From Platerodrilus igneus (lineage: Eukaryota; Arthropoda; Insecta; Coleoptera; Lycidae), in the NCBI GenBank assembly GCA_036346225.1, contig JARFIW010001344.1, positions 1,018,501-1,082,500 on the forward strand: DNA of 64,000 nucleotides, read 5' to 3'. The position numbers and the translations under genes are program-made. Shown here in pieces: positions 1-10,756 of the stretch. How positions within the stretch are numbered: position 1 is the stretch's first letter; each line of letters starts with the position of its first letter. Under the pieces are notes generated by a model. That model was not told the origin of the DNA. It did not search any database and saw only the letters and a list, made by a program, of their open reading frames with translations.

Positions 1-849
1 TTATGACATAAATTGAAGGTGACTTTGATTTATTGATGTTTGAAATATTTGGTTTGAGTACACTAAGCAAAAATTTTTAAAAAATTTAAATGAATAATTG
101 CCTTCAATTTGTGTTACGGCCTGGGACCGACTTTTTTAGGTAGCCAATACGCTTAACGTGAAATCAGCTGATTAATTTTTATTGTAAAATTCAATAACTT
201 GAGAATTGGAAAACATTTTTTAACATGTTTTTATTTATACAATTTAGAGGATGGTTATTAAAGAAGTGTGCAATTGCATTATTAAAAAGCTTAAGTAGTC
301 GTTTTTTTATATTTATTTTGAAGGGGAAATCATTATGATTTAGGCTACCTCTTTGGTAGATTTTAACATTGTTCTGAGGTAACCTTATGGTGGGTTTACA
401 CTTGTCAGATACCAATGTTGTTCTATGAAGGTTGTATATGGATCTGAGGCGACCCTATGGCGGGTTTACACTTGTCAGATACCAATATTGTTTAACGGAG
501 ATTGTATATGGTTGTGAGGTAACCTTATTACGGGTTTACACTTGTCAGATACCAATGCTGTTTTACAGGGGTTGTTAATATGCTTCATCATCATCTTCAT
601 TGGATCTTCATCTCAAAACTGGTTGGACACGTACCTGCACTTATTTATATTCTGAGCTAGCTTCCCTTCTATTGTTTTCTAATTTTATGTTTTATTTCAC
701 CGAGATTCAGTGAAGGGGGTTAAGCAACCTGTGGCTACCAAGATCCCCCAACACTTAGATATTTGCCGAAATAATGGTTTTTAGTTAATATGCTTATTGT
801 TATATAATTAGTTATTGTATGTATAAATAGAAATCATGTATGTAGGCTG
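1..849 (-). repeat. PLE-1 terminal repeat, left copy
   Basis: This block recurs twice nearby. Its first ~470 bases reappear in direct orientation at about 3431-3897, and the whole block reappears as its reverse complement at about 3897-4738. The block adjoins the 3' end of the minus-strand Penelope-like coding region, as expected for the LTR-like terminal repeats of Penelope-like elements, which often carry extra direct or inverted copies. The window begins inside or at the edge of the repeat, so the true left end is not visible. No ORF is supported within it. Confidence 0.8.
374..583. repeat. 70-bp tandem repeat, three units
   Basis: Three consecutive units start at 374, 444 and 514, each beginning with a CTGAGG-like motif and containing GGGTTTACACTTGTCAG. 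The spacing is exactly 70 bases each time, with scattered substitutions between units. The array lies in the PLE-1 terminal repeat, and its reverse complement is present in the inverted arm (about 4160-4375). The direct copy at 3431-3897 holds only part of the array and breaks off in the second unit. Confidence 0.85.
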
Positions 850-3412
850 TATTTCATGTTAATATCGCAAGGAAAACCCAGGAAAAACTTGCAATGCTAC
901 CTAGATATTGGGGCATTTGATTTTTATTTGTTATTTCTTTTAGTAATGGAATCCATTGTTTACTGAAAGTTACGGATTCGTTTGCAACGCAGTTATTTTT
1001 ATGTAAGGTTATATAAGCAGCTTCTTTGATTTTGCGTTTTTGGTGGTTTTCTCCTTAGTCGATAATTTTTGCGTCCTCCCATTTTATTTTATGACTGAGT
1101 CCCATGCATGTTGGCAAATCATGGATTTTTCAAATTTTCTATTTTTATATATGATTTATGTTCTTTTAATCGAACTTCAAATGGTCTGGAACTCTCCCCT
1201 ATATAAAACTTATTACATTCGCATGGTATTTTGTAGATACAATTTTTTGAACTTTGTATTGCGTTTTTGGGTTTTGTTTTTGTTAATTGTGCTCTTAGTG
1301 TATTGTTGGTTCTAAATACTGTTTTAATTTTAAATTTGTTTCCTATTCTTTGAATTTTTCGGAGAATCCTTTTATGTATGGTATTGAGAGCATTTTGTTG
1401 TGTGTATCGTTGTTTTGTTTTCTTTTCTTTATTTTTAGGGTTTTATTCATTTCTTTCTCTATTATTCTTTTAGGATATTTGTTTTCTATTAGTGTACATC
1501 TGATTAGGTCTTTCTCTTTTTAAAATTTCTTCGTTTGATGATATTAATTTTGCTCTATCATACATGGTTTTGATAATTCCTCGTTTGACACAGTGTGGGT
1601 GGTTTGAATCGAAGTTTAAGTATCTGTTTGTGTGCGTTGGTTTTCTATATACCGATGTATTAATTGCTGTATCGTTTTTGCTAACGAGAATATCTAAAAC
1701 GGAAGTTTTCCATGTTGTTCTAATTCATATGTGAATTTAATAGTTGGTTCTATTTCGTTAATTGACTGTACAAAGTTTTTAATTAGTTCTGTATTATGAG
1801 GCCAAATAGAATAGACATCATCTACGTATCTCCACCAGATTAGTGGTTTCAATTCTTGTGTGAATATTACATCTTTTCGAATTCCTCCATGAATATATTA
1901 CTAAAGATTGGTGATAGTGGACTTCCATTGCCATTCCGAAGCTTTGTTTGTAAAATTGATCATTTATTTGAAAATATGTGGTATTGACGCATAAACCAAG
2001 TAATTCCATAATCGATGATATGCTTAGTTTTGTTCTTTCTTTAAGATTGCCATCTTTTCTAGTTTGTTTTTATAATCTTAAGCGTTTTGTTTATAGGGAC
2101 ATTTGTGAAGAGATTTACCACATCAAAGCTTACCATTGTGTGTGTATTTTCAATTTTATGTTTGATAATTTTTCTAAAAATGTTGGTTGCTTTTAATGAA
2201 AGAATCCGTTTTGCCTGCTAATGGATTTATAATTTTAGTAGAAATTTTGCTAAACTATGGCATGGTGAATTTATGGAGCTTACGATAGGTCTTAAAGGAA
2301 TGTCTTTTTATGAATTTTGGTAGACCGTAAAAGTGGGGTGGTTTACTGTAATGTGGGACCAGTTTACTTCTTTCTTTGTCTTCGAATTCATTTTAAATTT
2401 AAATAGGGTTTTGTATATTTTATTTTCAATCGATTTTGTTGGGTCCGTTTCTAAACTGGTGTAATTCTCAGTGTTCAATAGTTTGTTGACTTTTGTGTTG
2501 TAATCGTTTTTATTCATTATTACTGTTGCATTGCCTTTGTCAGCAGGTAGAATTATAATTGAGTTATCGTTTCTTAGATTGCGAATTGCTTGTATTTCGT
2601 TACTACTTACATTTGGCTTTATTTTGTGATTCTTTTCTATTTCGATTTTGCATCGTACTCTAAATTCGTTTGCTTGATCTTCTTCAAGTTGGTTTGCTGT
2701 TTTCTCAATACAGCTAATTATTTCAAAGGTTGGTATTGATTTTGGCGTTACTGCAAAGTTAAGGCCTTTTGAAAGAATTGATTTTCTGTGTCGTTAATAG
2801 TTCTGTTTGATAAATTTATCACGGTGTTTAGCATGGTGTTGCTGTTTTCTAACGTTTTAGTTTGAGTGCTATTTTTCTCTATAAATAAGTTATTAAATTT
2901 CTTTATGTGAATTTCTTTTTGTTTGGAAAATACTGATTCGTAGTACGTTTTTGCACTAGCGAGAATTTTATAAAAATCATATTTTGTTACCTTTATTCGT
3001 ATGAAATTTATAATGCCCTCAATATCTTGTTTTAACTTATAAATAATGTGTCGGTGGTTTTGTAGTCTTTCCTCATCATACTGTAGCTTGTTCTTTCGAG
3101 AATCCTTGATAGTTTATTGCTTGTCTTTCCAAATTTGATTCTAAATCCTTTTGGTATTATTTCGTTGTTTCTGCATTTTATTAGAATGTGAGTGAATTTT
3201 GGAATGCGAAAGTTTTAGGTTTAGATTGTCCAACTGTCTAAAACAAATACAAATTTCAGGCCCATACCTGACTTGTAAATACTCCCTGTATGTTTGTTGT
3301 GGTTTGTATAGTATTCTTCTTAATATTCTTTGGGTATTAAACCACTCATAGTTTTTAAAATTATCTTTATTAACGTTTCGATCCATAACCTAGGATCGTT
3401 TTCAAAATAATA
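850..3412 (-). pseudogene. Penelope-like element RT + GIY-YIG endonuclease, broken (PLE-1)
   Basis: On the minus strand, pieces in different frames read as a Penelope-like reverse transcriptase followed by a GIY-YIG nuclease. Visible landmarks, in order, are IPLRPIVSSINSPCHSLAKF near 2300-2240, SFDVVNLFTNVP near 2125-2085, FGMAMG followed after a one-base loss by SPLSPIFSNIF near 1945-1885, and the catalytic box RYVDDVYSIW near 1845-1810. A downstream stretch near 1250-1150 reads CECNKFYIGESSRPFEVRLK, the typical GIY-YIG N-terminal segment. The N-terminal part (3386-3141) contains NKDNFKNYEWFNTQRILRRI. Several stops and frameshifts make it non-functional. PLEs prime reverse transcription from a nick made by the GIY-YIG nuclease; that role is family knowledge, not shown here. 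Confidence 0.88.
3364..3412 (-). ncRNA. hammerhead-type ribozyme motif, U3-A8 variant (PLE-1)
   Basis: Minus strand, immediately 5' of the PLE-1 coding start. It is the same sequence as the plus-strand copy at 4757-4808. Stem I is UUAUU/AAUAA. The core reads UUGAAAA in place of CUGANGA, followed by one extra C. Stem II is GAUCC/GGAUC with an 8-base loop. GAAAC then leads into a palindromic ACGU stem III and a U at the cleavage position. Core positions 3 and 8 are U and A rather than C and G, so the pair is kept but changed. Activity is unknown. Confidence 0.6.
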
Positions 3413-3429
3413 AAAGCTTCAAGTTTGAC

Positions 3430-3897
3430 ATTTATGACATAAATTGAAGGTGACTTTGATTTATTGATGTTTGAAATATTTGGTTTGAGTACACTAAGCA
3501 AAAATTTTTAAAAAATTTAAATGAATAATTGCCTTCAATTTGTGTTACGGCCTGGGACCGACTTTTTTAGGTAGCCAATACGCTTAACGTGAAATCAGCT
3601 GATTAATTTTTATTGTAAAATTCAATAACTTGAGAATTGGAAAACATTTTTTAACATGTTTCTATTTATACAATTTAGAGGATGGTTATTAAAGAAGTGT
3701 GCAATTGCATTATTAAAAGCTTAAGTAGTCGTTTTTAATATTTATTTTGAAGGAAATCATTATGATTTAGGCTACCTCTTTGGTAGATTTTAACATTGTT
3801 CTGAGGTAACCTTATGGTGGGTTTACACTTGTCAGATACCAATGTTGTTCTATGAAGGTTGTATATGGATCTGAGGCGACCCTATGGCGGGTTTACA
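3430..3897 (-). repeat. PLE-1 terminal repeat, direct second copy
   Basis: Near-identical to positions 1-470, in the same orientation and differing by a few small indels, for example in the A/T runs around 3715-3755. It sits just 5' of the minus-strand PLE-1 coding region, so the coding part is bracketed by direct repeats as in a PLE with two LTR-like repeats. It stops within the second 70-bp unit and joins the inverted arm at about 3897. Confidence 0.85.
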
Positions 3898-4892
3898 GCC
3901 TACATACATGATTTCTATTTATACATACAATAACTAATTATATAACAATAAGCATATTAACTAAAAAACCATTATTTCGGCAAATATCTAAGTGTTGGGG
4001 GATCTTGGTAGCCACAGGTTGCTTAACCCCCTTCACTGAATCTCGGTGAAATAAAACATAAAATTAGAAAACAATAGAAGGGAAGCTAGCTCAGAATATA
4101 AATAAGTGCAGGTACGTGTCCAACCAGTTTTGAGATGAAGATCCAATGAAGATGATGATGAAGCATATTAACAACCCCTGTAAAACAGCATTGGTATCTG
4201 ACAAGTGTAAACCCGTAATAAGGTTACCTCACAACCATATACAATCTCCGTTAAACAATATTGGTATCTGACAAGTGTAAACCCGCCATAGGGTCGCCTC
4301 AGATCCATATACAACCTTCATAGAACAACATTGGTATCTGACAAGTGTAAACCCACCATAAGGTTACCTCAGAACAATGTTAAAATCTACCAAAGAGGTA
4401 GCCTAAATCATAATGATTTCCTTCAAAATAAATATAAAAACGACTACTTAAGCTTTTAATAATGCAATTGCACACTTCTTTAATAACCATCCTCTAAATT
4501 GTATAAATAGAAACATGTTAAAAATGTTTTCCAATTCCCAAGTTATTGAATTTTTACAATAAAATTAATCAGCTGATTTCACGTTAAGCGTATTGGCTAC
4601 CTAAAAAAGTCGGTCCCAGGCCGTAACACAAATTGAAGGCAATTATTCATTTAAATTTTTTAAAAATTTTTGCTTAGTGTACTCAAACCAAATATTTCAA
4701 ACATCAATAAATCAAAGTCACCTTCAATTTATGTCATAAATGTCAAACTTGAAGCTTTTATTATTTTGAAAACGATCCTAGGTTATGGATCGAAACGTTA
4801 ATAAAGATAATTTTAAAAACTATGAGTGGTTTAATACCCAAAGAATATTAAGAAGAATACTATACAAACCACAACAAACATACAGGGAGTAT
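3897..4892 (+). repeat. inverted PLE-1 arm with N-terminal coding start
   Basis: Positions 3897-4738 are the reverse complement of 849-1. The segment 4739-4892 continues as the reverse complement of 3430-3280, covering the hammerhead-like motif and the first ~30 codons of the PLE-1 frame (DNFKNYEWFNTQRILRRI). Similarity ends near 4892. This is a head-to-head partial copy, a common outcome of PLE insertion. The arms are almost identical, so the copy is recent or has been kept uniform by conversion. Confidence 0.85.
4757..4808 (+). ncRNA. hammerhead-type ribozyme motif, U3-A8 variant (inverted arm)
   Basis: Stem I pairs TTATT (4761-4765) with AATAA (4800-4804). The core is TTGAAAA (4766-4772), followed by an extra C at 4773. 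Stem II pairs GATCC (4774-4778) with GGATC (4787-4791). GAA is at 4792-4794, then the self-complementary ACGT (4795-4798), with T4799 at the cleavage position. Such a short palindromic stem III would need a dimer to form, as reported for PLE hammerheads. The only departures from the consensus core are the paired changes C3U and G8A. Confidence 0.6.
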
Positions 4893-4969
4893 TCATAGTA
4901 TCTTGCTTAGGTGTATTAAGCTGTCTGAGCCAAATTATCAGAACACATCAAAATATATATATAGGAATT

Positions 4970-6305
4970 ATTCGCTAATTATTTGCTTTTTTTTGCTGAT
5001 AAAACCAATTTTTTTGCTATATCTGTAAAAAAAGTTACAAGTGACTAGATAGCTTAATATTAAGCTATCTAGCCAACTAAAAAAAATACCTACACAAAAT
5101 AAAATAAAAAAACTTACAATATATAAATTATTTGCTATTTTTTGCTACCATTTGCAAAAAAAATCAAATTTTCAAATAATAAAATAAATATCAATATTTA
5201 CAAGAGTAAAGTACATTAAAGAAATTAATTGCTGGCATGACTAAAGAATACCTACGTTTAATGAATTATTTACTCTTAAAATATGCAACTCCCAAATTAT
5301 CAGAACACACCAAAATATATATAGGAATTATTTGCTAATTCCTTTGCTATATTTGTAAAAAAGTTACAAGTGGCTGAATAGCTTAATATTAAGCTATCTA
5401 GCCAACTAAAAAAAAATACCTACACAAAATAAAAAAAATTAACAATATATAAATTATTTGCTATTTTTTTGCAACCATTTGCAAAAGAAAAAGATCAAAT
5501 TTTCAAATAATAAGATAAATATCAATATCTACAAGAGTAAAGTACATTAAAGAAATTAATTGCTGGCATGACTAAAGAATACCTACGTTTAATGAATTAT
5601 TTACTCTTAAAATATGCAACTCCCAAATTATCAAAACACACCAAAATATATATAGGAATTATTTGCTAATTCCTTTGCTATATTTGTAAGAAAGTTACAA
5701 GTGGCTGAATAGCTTAATATTAAGCTATCTAGCCAACTAAAAAAAAATACCTACGCAAAATAAAAAAAAATTAACAATATATAAATTATTTGCTATTTTT
5801 TTGCAACCATTTGCAAAAGAAAAAGATCAAATTTTCAAATAATAAAATAAATATCAATATCTACAAGAGTAAAGTACATTAAAGAAATTAATTGCTGGCA
5901 TGACTAAAGAATACCTACGTTTAATGAATTATTTACTCTTAAAATATGCAACTCCCAAATTATCAAAACACACCAAAATATATATAGGAATTATTTGCTA
6001 ATTCCTTTGCTATATTTGTAAGAAAGTTACAAGTGGCTGAATAGCTTAATATTAAGCTATCTAGCCAACTAAAAAAAAATACCTACGCAAAATAAAAAAA
6101 AATTAACAATATATAAATTATTTGCTATTTTTTTGCAACCATTTGCAAAAGAAAAAGATCAAATTTACAAATAATAAAATAAATATCAATATCTACAAGA
6201 GTAAACTACATTAAAGGAATTAATTGCAGGCTTGACTAAATGATACCTACGTTTTATGAATTATTTACTCTTAAAATATGCAACTCCCAAATTATCAGAA
6301 CACAT
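4970..6305. repeat. ~332-bp tandem repeat array in foldback TIR
   Basis: Four units are visible. The marker GCTGGCATGACTAAAGAATA starts at 5231, 5562 and 5894 and recurs, altered, at 6226, giving steps of 331, 332 and 332. Each unit also contains an inner inverted repeat (AGCTTAATATTAAGCTATCT) resembling the element terminus TTAAGCTGTC, so the array may have grown by repeated duplication of the terminal region. Units 2-4 are the most alike. Confidence 0.88.
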
Positions 6306-6308
6306 GAA

Positions 6309-6311
<3 letters not shown>

Positions 6312-6367
<56 letters not shown>
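6312..6367. repeat. (TA)n microsatellite at the K-1 boundary
   Basis: About 28 uninterrupted TA units separate the last 332-bp unit from the start of K-1 (TGCTGTGATAAGGGG at 6368). It is one of several TA tracts in the window that lie exactly at element junctions. The poly-Tyr/Ile reading frame across it is not a gene. Confidence 0.95.
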
Positions 6368-6369
<2 letters not shown>

Positions 6370-8055
6370 CTGTGATAAGGGGTTGTTTAAGGGTGCACGT
6401 TATAGTAAAGGTCGTTCAGGAATGAATAATTAGAATAGGCAGCAGAAAACTGCACTTATTTAAGGAAATAATTAAGAAATAGACATAGTTTGTAGATAGT
6501 AAGTAGTCAACACCCTGTATATAAAGTAGAAATAGTTTTAGGCGACGCAGGTAAACATAGGAAGACGCATAGTTGGCGTAGGAATGAGAAATACATGTAT
6601 TAAGCAGATAGTAAATATTAAATACCCCGTAGATAAAGTTTAGTTAATTTAGGTAAAACAAATAAGGATATTTTTCAGTGGAAGCACGCGTATATTTAGA
6701 AATAAAGGATAAAGTGTAATTAAACACGCATTAAGAAAATAGTTCCAGACGATTAAATTAATACGGATATAGAAATAGAGTTTCAGGTAGTTAATATAAA
6801 TGCGTACAAAGATCTAACCATTTTGATAAGAGAAATGATTAAAAATTGCGTGAATCGCATGTAAACATAAAAATTTAAAGTCGAGTTGCATCAGTTTGTT
6901 TATGGAAAAGCAAGTAATCTATCAAAATACAGCATGTTGATAATGAAAGACAGCTGCGGGCAGGTTGTGATTATGGGAAAGCGTGGAGCATTGCATCAAA
7001 AACTGCTCTAAAAGCAATTATTTGCAGAAACAAGCGACGAGTTCTAGGCCATCCCCACGGATGGAGTGGGAATTTGAGATTATATTAGCAAGCACCTTGA
7101 TAAGAAAGTCAGTTTTGAACTCAACAAAGACCGAAGTGCGTTGCCATTAAAACAAAGTAATACGTAATAATTATAAAAGTGAAATGAAATGAGTGCGAGT
7201 ATGAAGATTATAATTACCGTTTAAACGTAAGTACGTTTTTAATGAATTTATTGTAAACTAAGACATAAAAGTAATAGGGTTTCAAGGTCTGAGGGAAATA
7301 GACTATGATTCTGATATTAAGAAAAAAATGCAGTAATACAATTTAGATGTCCAGGGGAAAAGAAGAATAATACAATTTTGAAGTACAGGGATGAAACAAA
7401 CTACAATTTTAAGTCTGGGGCAAGAATGATAAGAGTCTAAGTTTGAGAATTGAAATAAATTGGGATATATAATTTAATGGTGATGGTCCATAGTGTAATA
7501 ATTTGAATGGAATCCAGAATTGGGGAAGATCATTTTTATTGGAAGCGTCGATGTGAAAAAGATAAAACCAGGTCAGATTTTTAGTTATAAGACATTTGTT
7601 TTTCCATATGAATTTTTATTTTATTTTTAATATTGAATTTGCTAAATATGATATGCTTGTGAAGAAGTCAACAAAAGAGGTTGCATACATATTGAATGAG
7701 TAATAAGAAAACAGGTTTAGAATATTCTACACTTTGTTGGTAAAGATAATAAATTTTCTTTGGTGACTTTGGGTTTTTGAGTACATACTAGATGGTTGTT
7801 ATTAATGAAATTTATAAGAAATGTATTACAAATAATTTCAAAAGCTGTACATAACATATTGGTTTCATTATATAAAATCTAAATTTTCTGAATTTTATAA
7901 TTGCAAATAAATGCAAGCCGAGGTCATAAGATTTAAATAGTACAAAGGCGGAGCATCAAGTTAAATAGGAAAGTGATAACCCGCAAGGCGGTAACATATC
8001 GAATTTTGCCATTGGTAGATAAAGTTGTTTAAAGATAAAGTCCAGCTGGAGGAGG
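6368..8055 (+). mobile_element. family K element, copy 1 (truncated)
   Basis: Matches, in inverse orientation, the copy at 19309-21248. Shared landmarks are the start TGCTGTGATAAGGGGTTG, the word GAAAACTGCACTTATTTAAG, CACCCTGTATATAAAG, the AAGGCGGTAACATAT segment near 7985 and CAGCTGGAGGAG near 8044. The last ~170 bases present in copy 2 are missing here, where the sequence passes directly into foldback TIR sequence. There are no long ORFs and no RT, transposase or gag motifs. It holds short internal repeats with TAGATAGTAA words and G-rich clauses (7330-7440). Its class is unknown; the TG...CA ends would fit an LTR-type unit, the short inverted ends a DNA transposon. Confidence 0.7.
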
Positions 8056-8640
8056 AATTATTTGCTAATTATTTGCTTTTTTTGCTGAAAAAACAATTTT
8101 TTTGCTATATCTGTGAAAAAGTTACAAGTGGCTAGATAACTTAATATAAGCTATCTAGCCACTTGTAATTTTCTTACAGATATAGCAAAAAAATTGGTTT
8201 TATCAGCAAAAAACGCAAATAATTAGCAAATAATTCCTATATATACTTTGATGTGTTCTGATAATTTAAGAGTTGCATATTTTAAGAGTAAATAATTCAT
8301 AAAACGTAGGTATTCTTTAGTCATGCCAGCAATTAATTTCTTTAATGTACTTTACTCTTGTAGATATTGATATTTATCTTTGTATTTAAAAATTTGATTT
8401 TTTTCTTTTGCAAATGGTAGCAAAAAAATTGCAAATAATTTATAATTTAATTATATTTTTTATTTTATTTTGTGTAAGTATTTTTTTTAGTTGGCTTAAT
8501 ATTAAGCTATCTAGCCACTTGTAACTTTTTTACAAATATAGCAAAAAAATTGGTTCTATCGGCAAAAAAAAGCAAATAATTAGCAAATAATTCCTATATG
8601 TATTTTGAAGTGTTCTGATAATTTGGCTCAGACAGCTTAA
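8052..8640 (-). repeat. foldback right terminal inverted repeat
   Basis: Reverse-complement match to the left-arm units, for example GTAGGTATTCTTTAGTCATG near 8307. A ~95-bp-arm perfect-looking palindrome centred near 8147 (8055-8243) brings two copies of the unit start together head to head. It ends with the terminal inverted repeat at 8640. Reading frames over it are composition artefacts. Confidence 0.75.
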
Positions 8641-8642
8641 TA

Positions 8643-10480
8643 GACCTATCTTCCTTTCGATATGCCACCTCCCATTTAGTGAATATGCACTCTCTTTTAT
8701 ACGGTGCGTCACTCAGATTGAAAATCTCCAAAATAACAATTAATTTTTATTGGCCTTGCGGAATTCATCACTGACAGACGCGTAAACACGCACTTCTCTT
8801 AAGCAATTGTACACAATCCTTTCTAATATGCTTCATCACCAAAAGTTGAACGAATCGATTCTGTACATTGTTGCTGAGTTTATTCTTTATTAAAATCCAA
8901 GTCATCCAACAAGGACCTTCACGTGAATTTCTATTGTTCCTCAACATTCCTTTGTTTAAACGCTCATTGTAAACAAACCATTGGTTCAATTTCTAAGCTG
9001 TCGCTGATTTCACAATGACAAATGTAAAATTTTACAAAAATGTCGAGGATGTATCTTAATAGTGCCATCTCGTGGTTGTTTGTATAGACCTTAGTGATCA
9101 GGTGTGATATAATTTAAAAATTCAAACAGAATCTAAATAACTTAATTTAAATGTTTTTACGATATTTACAATTTTATGTATTTGCTGTATACTTATGAAC
9201 CTGCATGCTTACGCTTAGGACAATGAAAGTGATAATTTGTATTGGAACCAACTCGTATTCACAAAATTATATAGTGTCGGTGCTTAATTTTTTGAGTAAC
9301 ATTAATCGGTATAATATTTATATCTAAACTTGTTTACACGTTTCACAATGTTCAGGTTTTCTGCAATTGTCATACAAAAAGCTCGTGCTTCGTATAAAGA
9401 GCAAGGAACACAATTTGTAAACGGATTCAAGCTTCATAATTAATTTTATTTATTCCTTAATTAATTACAACTCTATGAATACAACACGCTTATTAAATTA
9501 GTGGTATGATTAATTGTGGTTTTACAGACGTCTTTATGTAAATGTTTCTATTGGCAAGAAATAGATCGTAACAAAGTAATGATGCGCGATTAATCATGAC
9601 GTTGACATTTCTTAATCACCTCCAAATCCCATACTTTCTTACTTAAAAATAAAAGTGTGTGCAACCCTATGTAATATATTCTCTGTGAAGATTTACACAG
9701 ATAGGCGCACCAATAATGCTAAGTCTTTAAATAAACCCGCATTCTTAGTAGAAATAAGGAACCAACTTGTTCATTAATCTGTAGCATTCAAATGGATGGC
9801 TTAGGAATACGTCTAGAATATATAGTTTATTCAAAATTATTATTAAAATGGTGAAAGAAACTACTAAAAGGCTTAGAACCACTAATATATAGTTTATGCT
9901 ATCGGCTACTTTAACCAATTATTTTTTATACCTATAAATATTTATATGCTGCAATTTTTGTTATTGCTAATAGCGTTTATGGATAATCCACAGATGTGTA
10001 TGTCATTCAAACTCTCATTGTTGCACAGAACACCAAATTAATATAACTATTTATGTTAACCGTCCATTTGCAGTTTGTCTATCATTTATTGGCCTATTTG
10101 CAAACTGGGGGCAGCAAATTTGTATATCCAAAGAAGCAAATTAATAAGACTAACTGCAAGGACGAATGTTCGGGGGACTGAATATAATTATGCAAGCATT
10201 CATAAGCAAAGACCTACCATGAAAGCCATGTATGAATAATTAAAAAATATTGACCGTGTTAACTTTAATGCAAATTGTCATCATTTAGACGTTTTATTCA
10301 TAAATTAGGTTTCCAGTAAATAAATTTCACCTCTAAAAGCAGGAGTTCAAAACAATAATCATAAGTAACCTGGCTACGCAATCTAGGGAATAGCGTGATT
10401 GGTGAGTAGATGTGCACAACAACTAGTTATTCAGAACACGCATACAGAAAATGAATATTTTTAAATTTCACGTATATTGT
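8643..10480. other. unassigned AT-rich sequence
   Basis: No coding domain, RNA gene or clear repeat is recognised. A 73-codon minus-strand frame at 8768-8989 has no family motif I know and starts 120 bases beyond the foldback element, so I do not call it a gene. Confidence 0.5.
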
Positions 10481-10487
10481 ATTGTTC

Positions 10488-10582
10488 TTTCTTTGTGCGT
10501 GCGTGTTGTGTATGTGTGCGTGGGCGTGTGGGTGTGCGTGAGTGTTTGTATGTGCGCGTGTGGGTATGTGTGTGTACGAAGA
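10488..10582. repeat. degenerate GT/GC-rich microsatellite
   Basis: An imperfect run of GTGTGT, GTGCGT and GTGGGT words on the plus strand. It is purine/pyrimidine alternating and typical of a decayed (GT)n tract. It lies 3' of the gag-like pseudogene. Confidence 0.85.
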
Positions 10583-10756
10583 GTGTGTTGAGAATGTGTT
10601 GGACCGCTGTAGTCGCTTCTTACGGCAGGCACAATCCTACCGTGGGACTATTCTAATAGGGACACACACGGGGTTGAGTGTGTAAGAGGGCGAGAGAAAA
10701 GAAAGAAAACCGATAAGAACAAAAAGGTTATTTAGAAAAATCGTAACATTCAAAAA

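Larger units (their letters stand above)
4916..8640. mobile_element. foldback DNA transposon with tandem-repeat TIRs
   Basis: The ends are perfect inverted repeats: TTAAGCTGTCTGAGCCAAAT at 4916 and its complement ending at 8640. Both are flanked by TA (4914-4915 and 8641-8642), consistent with a two-base target duplication. Each end carries long AT-rich subterminal sequence rich in TTTGCTAATT-type words. The left end expands into ~332-bp tandem units (4970-6305); the right end has about one unit plus an internal palindrome (8055-8243). The interior (6368-8055) is a copy of family K. No transposase is recognisable, so the element is non-autonomous, and its superfamily cannot be assigned beyond a TA target. 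Confidence 0.75.

Noticed and set aside
1040..1315. 91-codon hydrophobic plus-strand frame (membrane-protein-like)
   Set aside because: Antisense shadow of the PLE-1 GIY-YIG region; hydrophobicity comes from T-rich composition.
4970..6305. CRISPR-like regular repeats
   Set aside because: 332-bp tandem units without unique spacers, in eukaryotic transposon context.
6240..6425. Reading frame with long Ile-Tyr repeat (also at 19194, 21191, 22169, 44626, 51457-51958)
   Set aside because: Translations of (TA)n and (TG)n tracts; no flanking domain.
8530..8989. Two minus-strand frames beside the foldback element
   Set aside because: One lies within the TIR; the other lacks any recognised motif.
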